The notes beneath the pieces were generated by a model. It made no database searches. It saw nothing but the letters and a program-made list of their open reading frames with translations, and was not told the DNA's origin. Shown here piece by piece: positions 1-9,388 of a stretch of 64,000 nucleotides of DNA; the stretch's first letter is position 1; each line of letters starts with the position of its first letter. The stretch is from Candidatus Cloacimonadota bacterium. GTDB lineage: Bacteria > Cloacimonadota > Cloacimonadia > Cloacimonadales > JAIOQZ01. Both the position numbers and the translations under genes were made by a program. The stretch is from assembly GCA_021108395.1 (NCBI GenBank), contig JAIOQZ010000002.1, positions 1-64,000 of the forward strand. The letters run 5' to 3'.

Positions 1-54
1 ACTACGAACAACGAGTCCACCTTATATGCTGGTCTGAAATATGGGGGTCACTAC

Positions 55-100
55 ACCCTGCTTCGCTTCGCTCCGCTGTCCCCCCTTGACAGGGGGGTGA
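55..100. repeat. Partial copy of nested palindromic repeat (CCCCCCTTGACAGGGGGGTG arm)
   Basis: GCTTCGCTTCGCTCCGCTGTCCCCCCTTGACAGGGGGGTG; same arm as in the copies at 47158-47327 and 51840-51968. Confidence 0.6.
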
Positions 101-101
101 G

Positions 102-131
102 AAAAAAGGGAGCGCCTTCCGGCGCTCCCTG
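102..131 (-). terminator. Rho-independent terminator for the minus-strand barrel gene
   Basis: Perfect AGGGAGCGCC-TTCC-GGCGCTCCCT hairpin followed by T-run on the minus strand. Confidence 0.75.
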
Positions 132-154
132 TCGCATAGTCTTGCCTGCGCGGC

Positions 155-1636
155 TCAGAAACGAAACTCCACGCCAAACGCCATTGTCTTGATTGTCTCG
201 TCGTTGCCGTTGATTTCCCCGTTACCGTCGAGGTCGATGTAGCGCTCCTGGTACTTGGCCACGAGTTCGGCGCTGCCGCCCACAGAGAACCCGGCGCGGC
301 CTGTGATGAGCGTCGAGGGCGTCTTGAAGTCTGTGAACACGTTATCGACGCGGGTCTGGGAGTAATCGACGCGGGCGGTGGTGAGTCGCGGGATGAAGCT
401 CTGGTCGAGCCACACGCCCGCCCACAGCGACTTGCCGTTCTCTACGTCGTCGCCGTACATATCCTCGTAAGCAATCTTCAGGAACAGCGTGTGGAACAGG
501 TGCGCCGTAACGCTGCCATACCAGCCCTGCATCTGCTGGTTGTAAGGCAGCGTCTCGCTCTTGACGATGACGCTGTCGCCCACGACACGGGCGCGGTTCT
601 CCTCGTAGAGGTTGTCGAAGAAGGCTGGCTCGAAGTCCTCCTGGTAGTAGCGATGTTCGAGCGTGACCTGAAAGATGAGGAAACGCATCCCGAAGCCCGG
701 CCAGATGAACCCCATGTTGTGGTCAACAATCTGCGCCGCTTCGCCATAGTGGGTGAGGGTGAAGTGGTCGGTCATTATCAGTGGCAGCTCGTAGTCGATG
801 CCCATGACGCTGACTTCGGACTCGCCGAAGTCGTCGAAATCTTTATTTCTCAAGCTATCGATAAATGTCGAGTTGGCAAACCAATCTTCAAAACCATCAT
901 AGCTTCCAGTGATGTCTTTATAAGCTTCGCGCCGCTCGTCAATCTCATAGTCAACTTCGTCGTGCCAGTTATCGTCGTACGGGTAGTCGTCAAAGTAATC
1001 GGGGTAGTTGTCGTTGTCGCTGTCGAGCAGGCCGTTGTACTGGTTGAGGTCTGTGGCGTAAGTGCCACCGAGACGCAGGCTGCTCAACAGCGGCAGTTCC
1101 ATTGCCTGTAGTGGCTGGAAGCTGGCGCGGCCTGCCAGGATGTCGTTCTCGACCAGGTTCGAGGTGTACGCCTCGACCTGCAAGCCTGACACGGGGATGT
1201 TGCCGCCCAGTTGCAGCCCAATCTGGCGATGCTCGGGATAGCGCAGCATGTTGCTGTAGTTCTGCATTACCAGTCCGTGACCCAGGGTGTAGCCGGGGAA
1301 GCCACCGATGCGGGCGAAGAAGGGGTCGCCGCGGCGGGCATAGCGGATGTAGTAAATCTTGGCCAGGTAGTCCTCGAACTCGTCCCAGTCTTCCTCGCGC
1401 ACGTTGCCTTGTTCATCTATGAGGATATCGACGTCGAGGCCGATGCCGATTTTGCCGAAGACCAGCTCCGGCATGAGGCGAATCTGGGTGTAGGTGTTGT
1501 CGCCCATCATAATGGTTCCAAAGCCGCCACCCATCGAGAAGCCTTCGGTGGAGGTTGTATCCGGCGCCTGCGCCGTAAGCAGTATGGGCGCCGCCAGCAG
1601 GCAGAGCAGAAGCGTGAATCGCGTAGTATTGATCAT
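155..1636 (-). CDS. Outer-membrane beta-barrel-like protein with Asp-rich (TSP3-like) insertion
   Basis: 493 aa, signal peptide MINTTRFTLLLCLLAAPILLTAQA, alternating hydrophobic strands, DSDNDNYPDYFDDYPYDDN insert, C-terminal Phe. Confidence 0.7.
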   Translation of the reverse strand: MINTTRFTLLLCLLAAPILLTAQAPDTTSTEGFSMGGGFGTIMMGDNTYTQIRLMPELVFGKIGIGLDVDILIDEQGNVREEDWDEFEDYLAKIYYIRYARRGDPFFARIGGFPGYTLGHGLVMQNYSNMLRYPEHRQIGLQLGGNIPVSGLQVEAYTSNLVENDILAGRASFQPLQAMELPLLSSLRLGGTYATDLNQYNGLLDSDNDNYPDYFDDYPYDDNWHDEVDYEIDERREAYKDITGSYDGFEDWFANSTFIDSLRNKDFDDFGESEVSVMGIDYELPLIMTDHFTLTHYGEAAQIVDHNMGFIWPGFGMRFLIFQVTLEHRYYQEDFEPAFFDNLYEENRARVVGDSVIVKSETLPYNQQMQGWYGSVTAHLFHTLFLKIAYEDMYGDDVENGKSLWAGVWLDQSFIPRLTTARVDYSQTRVDNVFTDFKTPSTLITGRAGFSVGGSAELVAKYQERYIDLDGNGEINGNDETIKTMAFGVEFRF

Positions 1637-1979
1637 AGTGCACCTCGTGTTTCATTTTTTATTGAGTGAAGTCAGTAGTGGGTCGTTGTCAAGTGGATTT
1701 TCCAGAATCGGCGTGGAGCCGCGTCGGAGCGGAAAACATTTCCGCCATGCAGTTCATTTTCACTCCTTCATGTAGCTTGTCGTGTCGCTGCACCCAAAAG
1801 GTGGGGAACATAGGAGATACATGTTCAACTGGCTGCCCGTTTCGCTCTGGTTTCCTTTGGCACGAAAGTTTCATATAACAGCCTTGAATGAACAGGCGAA
1901 AGAACGCCACCGGTGCGGCGCGACAGACGGCTGTTTCGCGCGCGACCGCGTTCATTAAGCGCAGGCTTTGAATAGACCA

Positions 1980-2146
1980 CTGTCTGCAAGCGCCGGATTT
2001 TCATACAAGAGCGAAGCTGGTTTCAGGGACGAAACGGCCATAGACGCGAAAGCGTCTTGTGTGAGTCACAGGGAAGTGCGAATCTTCGAATCTCTTGTGG
2101 CCCCGTCGATTCGCATGAGCCGACGGGGTTTTCGCTTTAACGGGAG
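1980..2146 (+). promoter_or_regulatory. Structured 5' leader, candidate riboregulator/attenuator of unassigned class
   Basis: GNRA-capped hairpin AGACGC-GAAA-GCGTCT (2042-2057); TGCGAATC (2077-2084) perfectly complementary to GATTCGCA in the terminator loop (2108-2115). Confidence 0.5.
2101..2132 (+). terminator. Intrinsic terminator in the leader of the TPR-GT2 gene
   Basis: CCCCGTCG-12 nt-CGACGGGG followed by TTTT, ending about 15 nt before the start codon. Confidence 0.65.
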
Positions 2147-3868
2147 GTGAACATGCAACATGCGGACGACAGCCAGGCGCGCACACGGCGCTATGACCAG
2201 TTCCTGAAGGAAGGGATGAAGCACTTCCGGCAGAACGACATCGAGACGGCCATCAATCTGTGGGAGAAGGCCAGCGAGCAGCAGAGCGGCGAGCCGGAGA
2301 TTCACTCGATTCTGGGCAACGCCTACAAGCTGCTGTCCGACTTCGAGCAATCGAGCCGCTGTCTGCACCAGGCGGTCGAGCTCGAACCGGACAATTTCAA
2401 ATATCTCTACAACTACGGCCTCATCCTTCAGGAGCAGCAGCGCTATGACAAAGCGGCTGTCGTGTTTCGTCACGCCCTCGACCTGCACCCGGACAATCAT
2501 GAATTGCTGAATGACCTGGGCGTGGTGCATTTCTATCTGCGACAGTTCAAAACAGCCCTGCGTTATATCGAAGAAGCCATCGAGATCGAGCCCGGATACG
2601 TAGTCGGCCGCATCAACCTCGCCTGGGTATGCCTTCACACCGGCGAAACAGAGCGAGCCGGCGACATCGTCGATTATCTGATGCGGGAACACAGCGGCAA
2701 CGCCGAAGTGCAAGAGTTGCAGCGTCAGCTCGAGGTGCAGTCCACCGACCCTGCCAGCGAAATCGACAGTGACGCCATGCGACTCGAGATGTCAGGCAAA
2801 ACATATCGGATTACGCCTCTCGAAATGCTGCGCGACTTCGATGTCGGTGCGCTCGATGAGCACATCGAGCTGTCGATTGTGGTGCCTATTCTGAACGAAC
2901 GCGAGAACCTACCCATTCTGCACGGTAAGCTTGTCGAGGTGCTCAGTAACCTGCACCAGAACTACGAAATCATTTTTGTGGATGATGGCTCGGTAGATGG
3001 CAGCCTGGAGGTGATGAAGCAGTTGGCCGAAATTGACCCGCATGTGAAGGTGATTATATTCCGCAGGAACTACGGTCAGACCGCGGCGCTCTCCGCCGGA
3101 TTCCGCTATGCGCACGGCAATGTCATCATCACCATGGATGGTGATTTGCAGAACGACCCCGCCGACATCCCCCGTCTGCTCGAAAAGATGGCCGAGGGCT
3201 ATGATCTGGTCAACGGCTGGCGTAAGAACCGGCAGGACAAAGCGCTCACCCGCAAGCTGCCGTCACGCCTCGCCAATATGCTCATCAACAAGCTCATCGC
3301 GGGTACCGGCATCTCTCTGCACGATTTCGGCTGCACCCTCAAGGCCTACAAACGCGGTATCGTCAAGAACATCCACCTCTATGGCGAGATGCACCGCTTC
3401 ATTCCGGTGTTCGCCGCCTGGCTGGGCGTACGTGTGGCCGAGATTCCGGTGAAGCATCACCCGCGTCGTTACGGCGTGGCCAAGTACAACCTCAGCCGCG
3501 TGTCGCGTGTTATTCTCGACCTCCTGGTGGTGCGCTTCTTCGCCGACAGCCTTACCCGTCCCATCCAGTTCTTTGGCAAGCTGGCGCGCTGGCTGTTCGT
3601 TTGGGGCAGCGGCATCCTGGCAACGGCCGGGCTGCTGAAGTTCGTGGTGGCAGTTCCCTGGTCGGTTGACACGCTTGTTCTGTTGTTCGGGATGCTGACC
3701 ATGATCAGCGTACTGGTGGTCATCATGGGCTTGCTGGGCGAGATCATGATGCGCATCTACTTCGAGACGCAGAAGAAAGATTACTTCATCGTCGAGCGCG
3801 TCATCAGTTCTGGTCACGGCGCTGGGCCCGCGCAACAGTCATTCGACGCGCCGGCAGGGAAAGTATAG
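2147..3868 (+). CDS. TPR-repeat protein fused to family 2 glycosyltransferase with two C-terminal TM helices
   Basis: N-terminal TPRs; LSIVVPILNERENL...DDGSVDGS...MDGDLQNDP; start at GTG 2147 or ATG 2153. Confidence 0.85.
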   Translation: MNMQHADDSQARTRRYDQFLKEGMKHFRQNDIETAINLWEKASEQQSGEPEIHSILGNAYKLLSDFEQSSRCLHQAVELEPDNFKYLYNYGLILQEQQRYDKAAVVFRHALDLHPDNHELLNDLGVVHFYLRQFKTALRYIEEAIEIEPGYVVGRINLAWVCLHTGETERAGDIVDYLMREHSGNAEVQELQRQLEVQSTDPASEIDSDAMRLEMSGKTYRITPLEMLRDFDVGALDEHIELSIVVPILNERENLPILHGKLVEVLSNLHQNYEIIFVDDGSVDGSLEVMKQLAEIDPHVKVIIFRRNYGQTAALSAGFRYAHGNVIITMDGDLQNDPADIPRLLEKMAEGYDLVNGWRKNRQDKALTRKLPSRLANMLINKLIAGTGISLHDFGCTLKAYKRGIVKNIHLYGEMHRFIPVFAAWLGVRVAEIPVKHHPRRYGVAKYNLSRVSRVILDLLVVRFFADSLTRPIQFFGKLARWLFVWGSGILATAGLLKFVVAVPWSVDTLVLLFGMLTMISVLVVIMGLLGEIMMRIYFETQKKDYFIVERVISSGHGAGPAQQSFDAPAGKV

Positions 3869-3871
3869 CGC

Positions 3872-5776
3872 ATGTGCGGCATTACCGGCGTGGTTGCAGC
3901 CAGTCCCGTTGACGCGGAACTGGTGCGCGCCATGACCGACCGGCTGGCGCATCGCGGCCCTGACGACGCAGGCGTGTGGACAGGCCGAAGCAGAGACCGC
4001 TTTTGCAGCCTGGGCCACCGGCGGCTGTCCATCATCGACCTCAGCGAGGCCGGGCATCAGCCCATGACCACAGGCGATGGGCGCATCGCCGTCACCTACA
4101 ACGGCGAAATCTACAACTGGCGCGAGCTTCGCGCCGAGCTGGAACAAGCAGGCCATGTGTTCACCTCGCAAACCGACACAGAGGTACTGCTGCACGGCTA
4201 CCGAGAGTGGGGCGAGGCTTTGCTGTCACGGCTCAACGGCATGTTTGCCCTGGGCATATGGGACGGCGAGCGTGGCCGTCTGCTGCTGGCCCGTGACCGC
4301 TTTGGCCAGAAGCCGCTGCACTGGTGGCGGGATGGCGACATGCTCGCTTTCGCCTCCGAGCCCAAGGCTTTGTTGGCGCACCCCGGCATCTCCGCCGGCT
4401 TCAATCCTCGCGCTCTGTCGCTGTACCTCGCCTGGGAATACGTGCCCTGCCCGTGGTCGGTGTATGAGGGCGTGCGTAAGCTGCCGGCAGGCCACATGCT
4501 GCTGTGGGAAGGCGGGGAACCGAAAGTGCAGCCGTGGTGGAATATTCGCTTTGAAGCAAGTGGGGAAGAGCTGCCACAGCGGGAGCTGGAAGCCAAACTG
4601 GTGAGCCTGTTGCAGGCTTCCATCCAGCGGCGACTGATGAGCGATGTGCCGCTGGGCGTGTTTCTCAGCGGCGGCATCGACAGCTCGAGCGTGGTGGCGC
4701 TGCTGGCCGAGATGATGCCGGCGAGTCAGATAAAAACATTCGCCGTCGGCTTTGCCGAGCAGAGTTTCGATGAAAGCTCCTATGCGCGGCGGGTGGCGCG
4801 GTTGTTTGGCACCGATCACCACGAGCGGCGGCTTTCCCCAGACGATATGTTGGACATCCAGCCCGAGATTTTCGCCCAGCTCGACGAACCCTTCGCCGAT
4901 TCCTCGATTATTCCCACCTATCTGCTGTCGCGCTTTACGAGGCAGCATGTGACGGTGGCCCTGGGCGGCGACGGCGGCGACGAGCTGTTCGCCGGTTACG
5001 ACCCGTTTCTGGCTCACATGTGGGCGCGCTGGTATGAGATGCTGCCCCGCGCCGTACACGACGGGCTGGTTCGCCCGCTGGCCAACCGCCTGCCCACGAG
5101 TACCGCCAACATGAGCTTCGACTTCAAGCTGAAGCATTTTCTCAAGGGCGTATATCGTCCCGCGCCGGTGCGCAACCAGATGTGGCTGGGCGCGTTTTCG
5201 CCGGACGAGCAACTGACGCTGCTCACGCCGGACGCCCTGAACTCGCTGGACGGCTTTGACCCCTACGGGTCGATGCAAGAAACCCCCCAGCCGCGCTTTC
5301 GGGACGCTCAGGACGAGATTGCCTGGCTCTACCAGCGTTGGTATCTGGCCGACGACATCCTCTTCAAGGTGGACCGCGCCAGCATGATGGTGTCGCTCGA
5401 AACGCGCACCCCCTTTCTCGATGTCGAGCTGGCCGAGTTCGCCAATTCATTGCCTTCGAATCAAAAACTGCGTGGTACCACACGCAAGCATATTCTGAAG
5501 CGCGCCATGAAGGGCCGGTTGCCACATGACATCCTTCACCGCAAGAAAAAGGGATTCGGCGTACCGCTGGCGGCATGGTTCAAGGGCCCGTTGCAGCGGG
5601 AGCTGCGTCGCACACTGCGCCCAGAGCGCTTGCGCCGCGAGGGCTGGCTGCGTCCCGAAACGGTGCTGCGGCTCATCGACGAGCACGCCGCCGGTGTCCG
5701 CGACAACCGCAAGAAATTGTGGACACTCTATGTGTGGCACAAATGGCGCGAACACTATCTCGAAGATACTGCGTGA
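3872..5776 (+). CDS. asnB: Asparagine synthase (glutamine-hydrolysing)
   Basis: MCGITGVVA with N-terminal Cys, LSGGIDSSSVVAL, GGDGGDELFAGY. Confidence 0.93.
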   Translation: MCGITGVVAASPVDAELVRAMTDRLAHRGPDDAGVWTGRSRDRFCSLGHRRLSIIDLSEAGHQPMTTGDGRIAVTYNGEIYNWRELRAELEQAGHVFTSQTDTEVLLHGYREWGEALLSRLNGMFALGIWDGERGRLLLARDRFGQKPLHWWRDGDMLAFASEPKALLAHPGISAGFNPRALSLYLAWEYVPCPWSVYEGVRKLPAGHMLLWEGGEPKVQPWWNIRFEASGEELPQRELEAKLVSLLQASIQRRLMSDVPLGVFLSGGIDSSSVVALLAEMMPASQIKTFAVGFAEQSFDESSYARRVARLFGTDHHERRLSPDDMLDIQPEIFAQLDEPFADSSIIPTYLLSRFTRQHVTVALGGDGGDELFAGYDPFLAHMWARWYEMLPRAVHDGLVRPLANRLPTSTANMSFDFKLKHFLKGVYRPAPVRNQMWLGAFSPDEQLTLLTPDALNSLDGFDPYGSMQETPQPRFRDAQDEIAWLYQRWYLADDILFKVDRASMMVSLETRTPFLDVELAEFANSLPSNQKLRGTTRKHILKRAMKGRLPHDILHRKKKGFGVPLAAWFKGPLQRELRRTLRPERLRREGWLRPETVLRLIDEHAAGVRDNRKKLWTLYVWHKWREHYLEDTA

Positions 5777-5799
5777 AAAGCAGTGATAAGGAGAGTATT

Positions 5800-6363
5800 G
5801 TGAATCGATACTGCACATGTTTTCTGTTTGTCGGGCGTTTGACGCTTCAGACGCGGCTGGACACGATTTTGCGCACTCTGGCGCATGTTGACGGCGATTG
5901 GCGACTGGATGTGCTGGGTGACGGGCCCCAGCGTCATGGGCTCGAATCACTGGCGGGCAGCCTTGATCTTTCCGAGCGGGCGCTCTTTCATGGTTGGGTG
6001 AGCGGTGAAGAAGTGATTGCCGCGATGCAGGCCGCCGACTGGCTGTTGCTGCCTTCGACCGTGGAGGGGCTTTCGATGGCTTGCCTGCAAGCCGGCAGCC
6101 TGGGATTGCCCGTTCTGAGCGCCGATACGCCGCGATTGCGCCGTTTCATCGAGCCTGGCGTTACCGGCCTTCTGGTGGGCGAGGGCGTTGCGAGCTGGCT
6201 CGACGCGCTGAACGATGTAATTGCTCACCCCGGCCAATCTGCGGCGATGCGCCAACACAGCCACGAAACGCTTCACGCCAATGATGGGCTGCCGACATCG
6301 CTCGAAATGCACCTCGAAGTGTTTCAGGCTCTGGCAAAGAAGTACAGCCAGTCGGCTTCCTGA
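5800..6363 (+). CDS. Truncated (C-terminal half only) GT4 glycosyltransferase
   Basis: GTG start with AAGGAG upstream; begins at the FLFVGRL motif, no N-terminal Rossmann half; homologous to C-terminal half of the next gene. Confidence 0.65.
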   Translation: MNRYCTCFLFVGRLTLQTRLDTILRTLAHVDGDWRLDVLGDGPQRHGLESLAGSLDLSERALFHGWVSGEEVIAAMQAADWLLLPSTVEGLSMACLQAGSLGLPVLSADTPRLRRFIEPGVTGLLVGEGVASWLDALNDVIAHPGQSAAMRQHSHETLHANDGLPTSLEMHLEVFQALAKKYSQSAS

Positions 6364-6401
6364 GCGATGCAAGCGACGAATTTTGAGACAGGCGCTCAAA
6401 T

Positions 6402-7541
6402 ATGAAGATTCTCATTGTGAACTACGAATTCCCGCCACTGGGCGGAGGCGCTGCGGCGCAGACGCGGCTGCTGGCACGGGAGTTTGCCGCCAGGGGGCAT
6501 AGGACGCTGGTGATAACGGCGCATTATCGGGGTATGCCGCTCTATCAGATGTGCGACGGCTGCGGGGTACTGCGAATCCCCTGTTTCCGTCGGCGCAAAG
6601 AGAGTAGCTGTCCCGTGCAGATGGCGCTGTTCCTTATTATGGCGGCGCTTCCATATAGCCTGGTTGTCTGGCGTTACCGGCCAGACATCGTGCTGTCGTT
6701 CTTCCTGCTGCCGACCGCGTTGCTGGGCCTGCTGAGTAAGCTGATTTTTCGCATTCCGTATATAGTGTCGCTACGAGGCGGTGATGTTCATTCATTCCTC
6801 GTCGATGAACTTGCCGGTTGGTTTCGCCACTTGAAGCCTCTGGCGCGGTTGACGGGGCGCAATGCTTCTCAACTTGTGGCCGTGAGCCACGACCTGGCGG
6901 CGATGACCCGCGAGGTGTTCCCTGAGTTCAGCCCGCTTGTTGTGCAGAACGCTGTGCCGTTGCCGCGTTTGACGGAAGCGCCGACGGCGGAGAGCACAAC
7001 GCTGTTGTTCGTGGGCAGGCTGTCATTCGAGAAGAACCTGCCGCTGGCGCTGGAGGCATTGGCGCAAACACCGCCGCAGCGCCGACTCGAAATCATCGGC
7101 GACGGCCCCCTGCGCTCGCAGCTCGAGGAGATGACGCAGCGGTTGAACCTGTCTGACCGCGTTCGCTTTCATGGCTGGCAATCGCGGGAGTATGTTCATG
7201 CCTGGATGCAGCGGGCCGACTTTCTGCTGCTGCTGTCAAAGGTGGAGGGGATGTCGATGGCTGGACTCGAAGCTTATTCGTATGGACTGCCCATCATCGG
7301 CTCGCTGTCGCCGGGTATGCGCGACTTCGTGATTCCGGGCAAGACCGGCTATCAGGTGAACACCGATACTGTTGACGAACTGGTGGCATTGCTGAACGAG
7401 CTGCCGGATTGCCCCGAAGAAACCGCACGGCTTCGCGAGTCCTGCCGCTTGCACATCCGCGAGCATCACAGCATCGACGTAGCGGCAGAGCGCTATCTGG
7501 CGCTCATGGCAGAGGTAATTGAAGGGGAGAAGGACAGATGA
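6402..7541 (+). CDS. GT4 family glycosyltransferase
   Basis: MKILIVNYEFPPLGGGAAAQTRLLA ... LLFVGRLSFEKN ... VEGMSMAGLEA (EX7E). Confidence 0.88.
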   Translation: MKILIVNYEFPPLGGGAAAQTRLLAREFAARGHRTLVITAHYRGMPLYQMCDGCGVLRIPCFRRRKESSCPVQMALFLIMAALPYSLVVWRYRPDIVLSFFLLPTALLGLLSKLIFRIPYIVSLRGGDVHSFLVDELAGWFRHLKPLARLTGRNASQLVAVSHDLAAMTREVFPEFSPLVVQNAVPLPRLTEAPTAESTTLLFVGRLSFEKNLPLALEALAQTPPQRRLEIIGDGPLRSQLEEMTQRLNLSDRVRFHGWQSREYVHAWMQRADFLLLLSKVEGMSMAGLEAYSYGLPIIGSLSPGMRDFVIPGKTGYQVNTDTVDELVALLNELPDCPEETARLRESCRLHIREHHSIDVAAERYLALMAEVIEGEKDR

Positions 7542-9388
7542 AACAGGGCATGATACGTCGCCAGGCAGCAGGCTTGCAGACCGCACTCGCCGCCCTCGAT
7601 CCTGAAACGCTGGAAGCGTCCGACTATTTCAAGGGCTATTTGCGCTCATACCAGGACGATCTCGAAGCCATCGTGCAGCGCTATGTCCGAATCTTGACGC
7701 GCAGTACTCGCAGGCATTCAACGACAGCCTTCTCGTTTCTCGACTACGGGGGCGGAACAGGCATCCTCTCGTTGTTGGCCAAGCAGTGCGGAATCGAAAC
7801 CGTTGTCTATCTCGATATCTCCGCAGAGGCGACCGCCGGCGCCAGGGCGCTTGCAGGGGCATTGAATATCGCCGTGGATGACTTTGTCACCGGCACTACC
7901 CCTGGGTTGGAACAGAAAATACCCACGCGCTTCGATGTGATTGCCAACTATGACGTGCTGGAGCACGTTTACGACCCCTTCGAGACATTCGTTGAACTGA
8001 GCAGACTGCTAAACCCAGGCGGCTCGATTTACATGGCGTCAGGCGCCAACACCTATCATCCGGTCATCAACCTGCTGATGCGCAAGAAGCACACAATCTC
8101 CGAACGCGAAGGCACGGTTCACGGCAAGGAAATGGACGCGAAAGCCCCCCTCTGCACGATTCGCGGCAAGATGATTCGGGACGCCTCGCCCGATCTGTCA
8201 GTTACGACAGTGCGAGCACTGGCCGGCCGCACCCGCGGCTTGACCAAACCCGACATCCTCTGCGCCGTGCATGCCTACAGCGACTATGGCATCTTGCCGG
8301 AGCCGCCCGACAGCACCAACACCTGCGATCCCATCACCGGCAACTGGGACGAACACCTGATTCCCTACTTCGCCCTGGCTCGCCGTCTTCGCGCCAGATT
8401 TGAGCAGGTCAAGCTGTTCCCCGGTTTCTACCCTGAGGTTGCGCCACGATTCATCGTTTCGCCAGGCATCAAGGACGACAACATCATCAAGCGGCTGTAT
8501 CCGTATCTCAGCTACTTCAGCAAGCTGGCGGCGCCGCTGTTGAACAGGCTCATCCGCCATCTTCCGGGCAGGATTCCGTTCTGCCTCGCGCCCTACTACA
8601 TAATCGAGGCCAGAGCGCCGGTGACCGCGCAACCGCAGTTTACCAGTGATGTGGCGCGCATCTACGACGATTGGGACGCCTGGCGCGAAACCGTGAAGCC
8701 CATCGACACCGAGGTGCCCTATACGCCCAGCGTCTCGGCGAAATATGTGGCGGACTTTCTGGCCGTGCACCACGAAATTGACACGATCTTAGACGCCGGT
8801 TGCGGCAACGGCAACACGGTTCTGGCTCTGAACCAGATGGGACGCCACGTCGACGGCTGCGACATCTCGAAACAGGCGGAAGGCGTCATCGACTCTTTCC
8901 AAAAGGCCAGCGTCACCGAGCTGCCATATGCCGACAACAGCTACGACTTCATATATTCACTTTCTGTACTGCACCACCTCGAAGACATGGAAGAAGGTAT
9001 CCGCGAGATTCGCCGAACGCTGAAACCAGGCGGCTGTTTCATCGCCACTTTTCACACGCGGTTGTCGCCGTATTATCTAGAATCCATGCTGAAGCAGCGA
9101 CTGAACCCCCGCAGGTATCGGCATTACGAATATATCACGTTCTCCAGCGTGGGTGAGATAATCGCGCTGTTTCGCAAACAGGGGTTTCACCTGGTCTCAT
9201 ACGATGGCATCCACCCGTTCTGGGGCCTTACGCAAGTGATATACCTGCTGGAATACCTGCGGCGCAGGACGGGCTGGAAAACCAACCCCGCCCGGCGGTT
9301 GGAAGCAGCGCTCAGTCGGCTGCTGCCTCGGCGGCTGCGGGCAGAAATCGGCTATCATTCGGTATTTACTTTCAGGTTGCGCAAATGA
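7538..9388 (+). CDS. Protein with two SAM-dependent methyltransferase domains
   Basis: FLDYGGGTGILSLLAKQ and ILDAGCGNGNTVLALNQMG motifs in one 616-aa ORF; ATGA overlap with upstream gene. Confidence 0.82.
   Translation: MKQGMIRRQAAGLQTALAALDPETLEASDYFKGYLRSYQDDLEAIVQRYVRILTRSTRRHSTTAFSFLDYGGGTGILSLLAKQCGIETVVYLDISAEATAGARALAGALNIAVDDFVTGTTPGLEQKIPTRFDVIANYDVLEHVYDPFETFVELSRLLNPGGSIYMASGANTYHPVINLLMRKKHTISEREGTVHGKEMDAKAPLCTIRGKMIRDASPDLSVTTVRALAGRTRGLTKPDILCAVHAYSDYGILPEPPDSTNTCDPITGNWDEHLIPYFALARRLRARFEQVKLFPGFYPEVAPRFIVSPGIKDDNIIKRLYPYLSYFSKLAAPLLNRLIRHLPGRIPFCLAPYYIIEARAPVTAQPQFTSDVARIYDDWDAWRETVKPIDTEVPYTPSVSAKYVADFLAVHHEIDTILDAGCGNGNTVLALNQMGRHVDGCDISKQAEGVIDSFQKASVTELPYADNSYDFIYSLSVLHHLEDMEEGIREIRRTLKPGGCFIATFHTRLSPYYLESMLKQRLNPRRYRHYEYITFSSVGEIIALFRKQGFHLVSYDGIHPFWGLTQVIYLLEYLRRRTGWKTNPARRLEAALSRLLPRRLRAEIGYHSVFTFRLRK

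Noticed and set aside
1980-2080. c-di-GMP-I riboswitch
   Set aside because: Only a short GGGACGAAAC similarity; the full conserved core could not be matched by eye, so the class is left unassigned.
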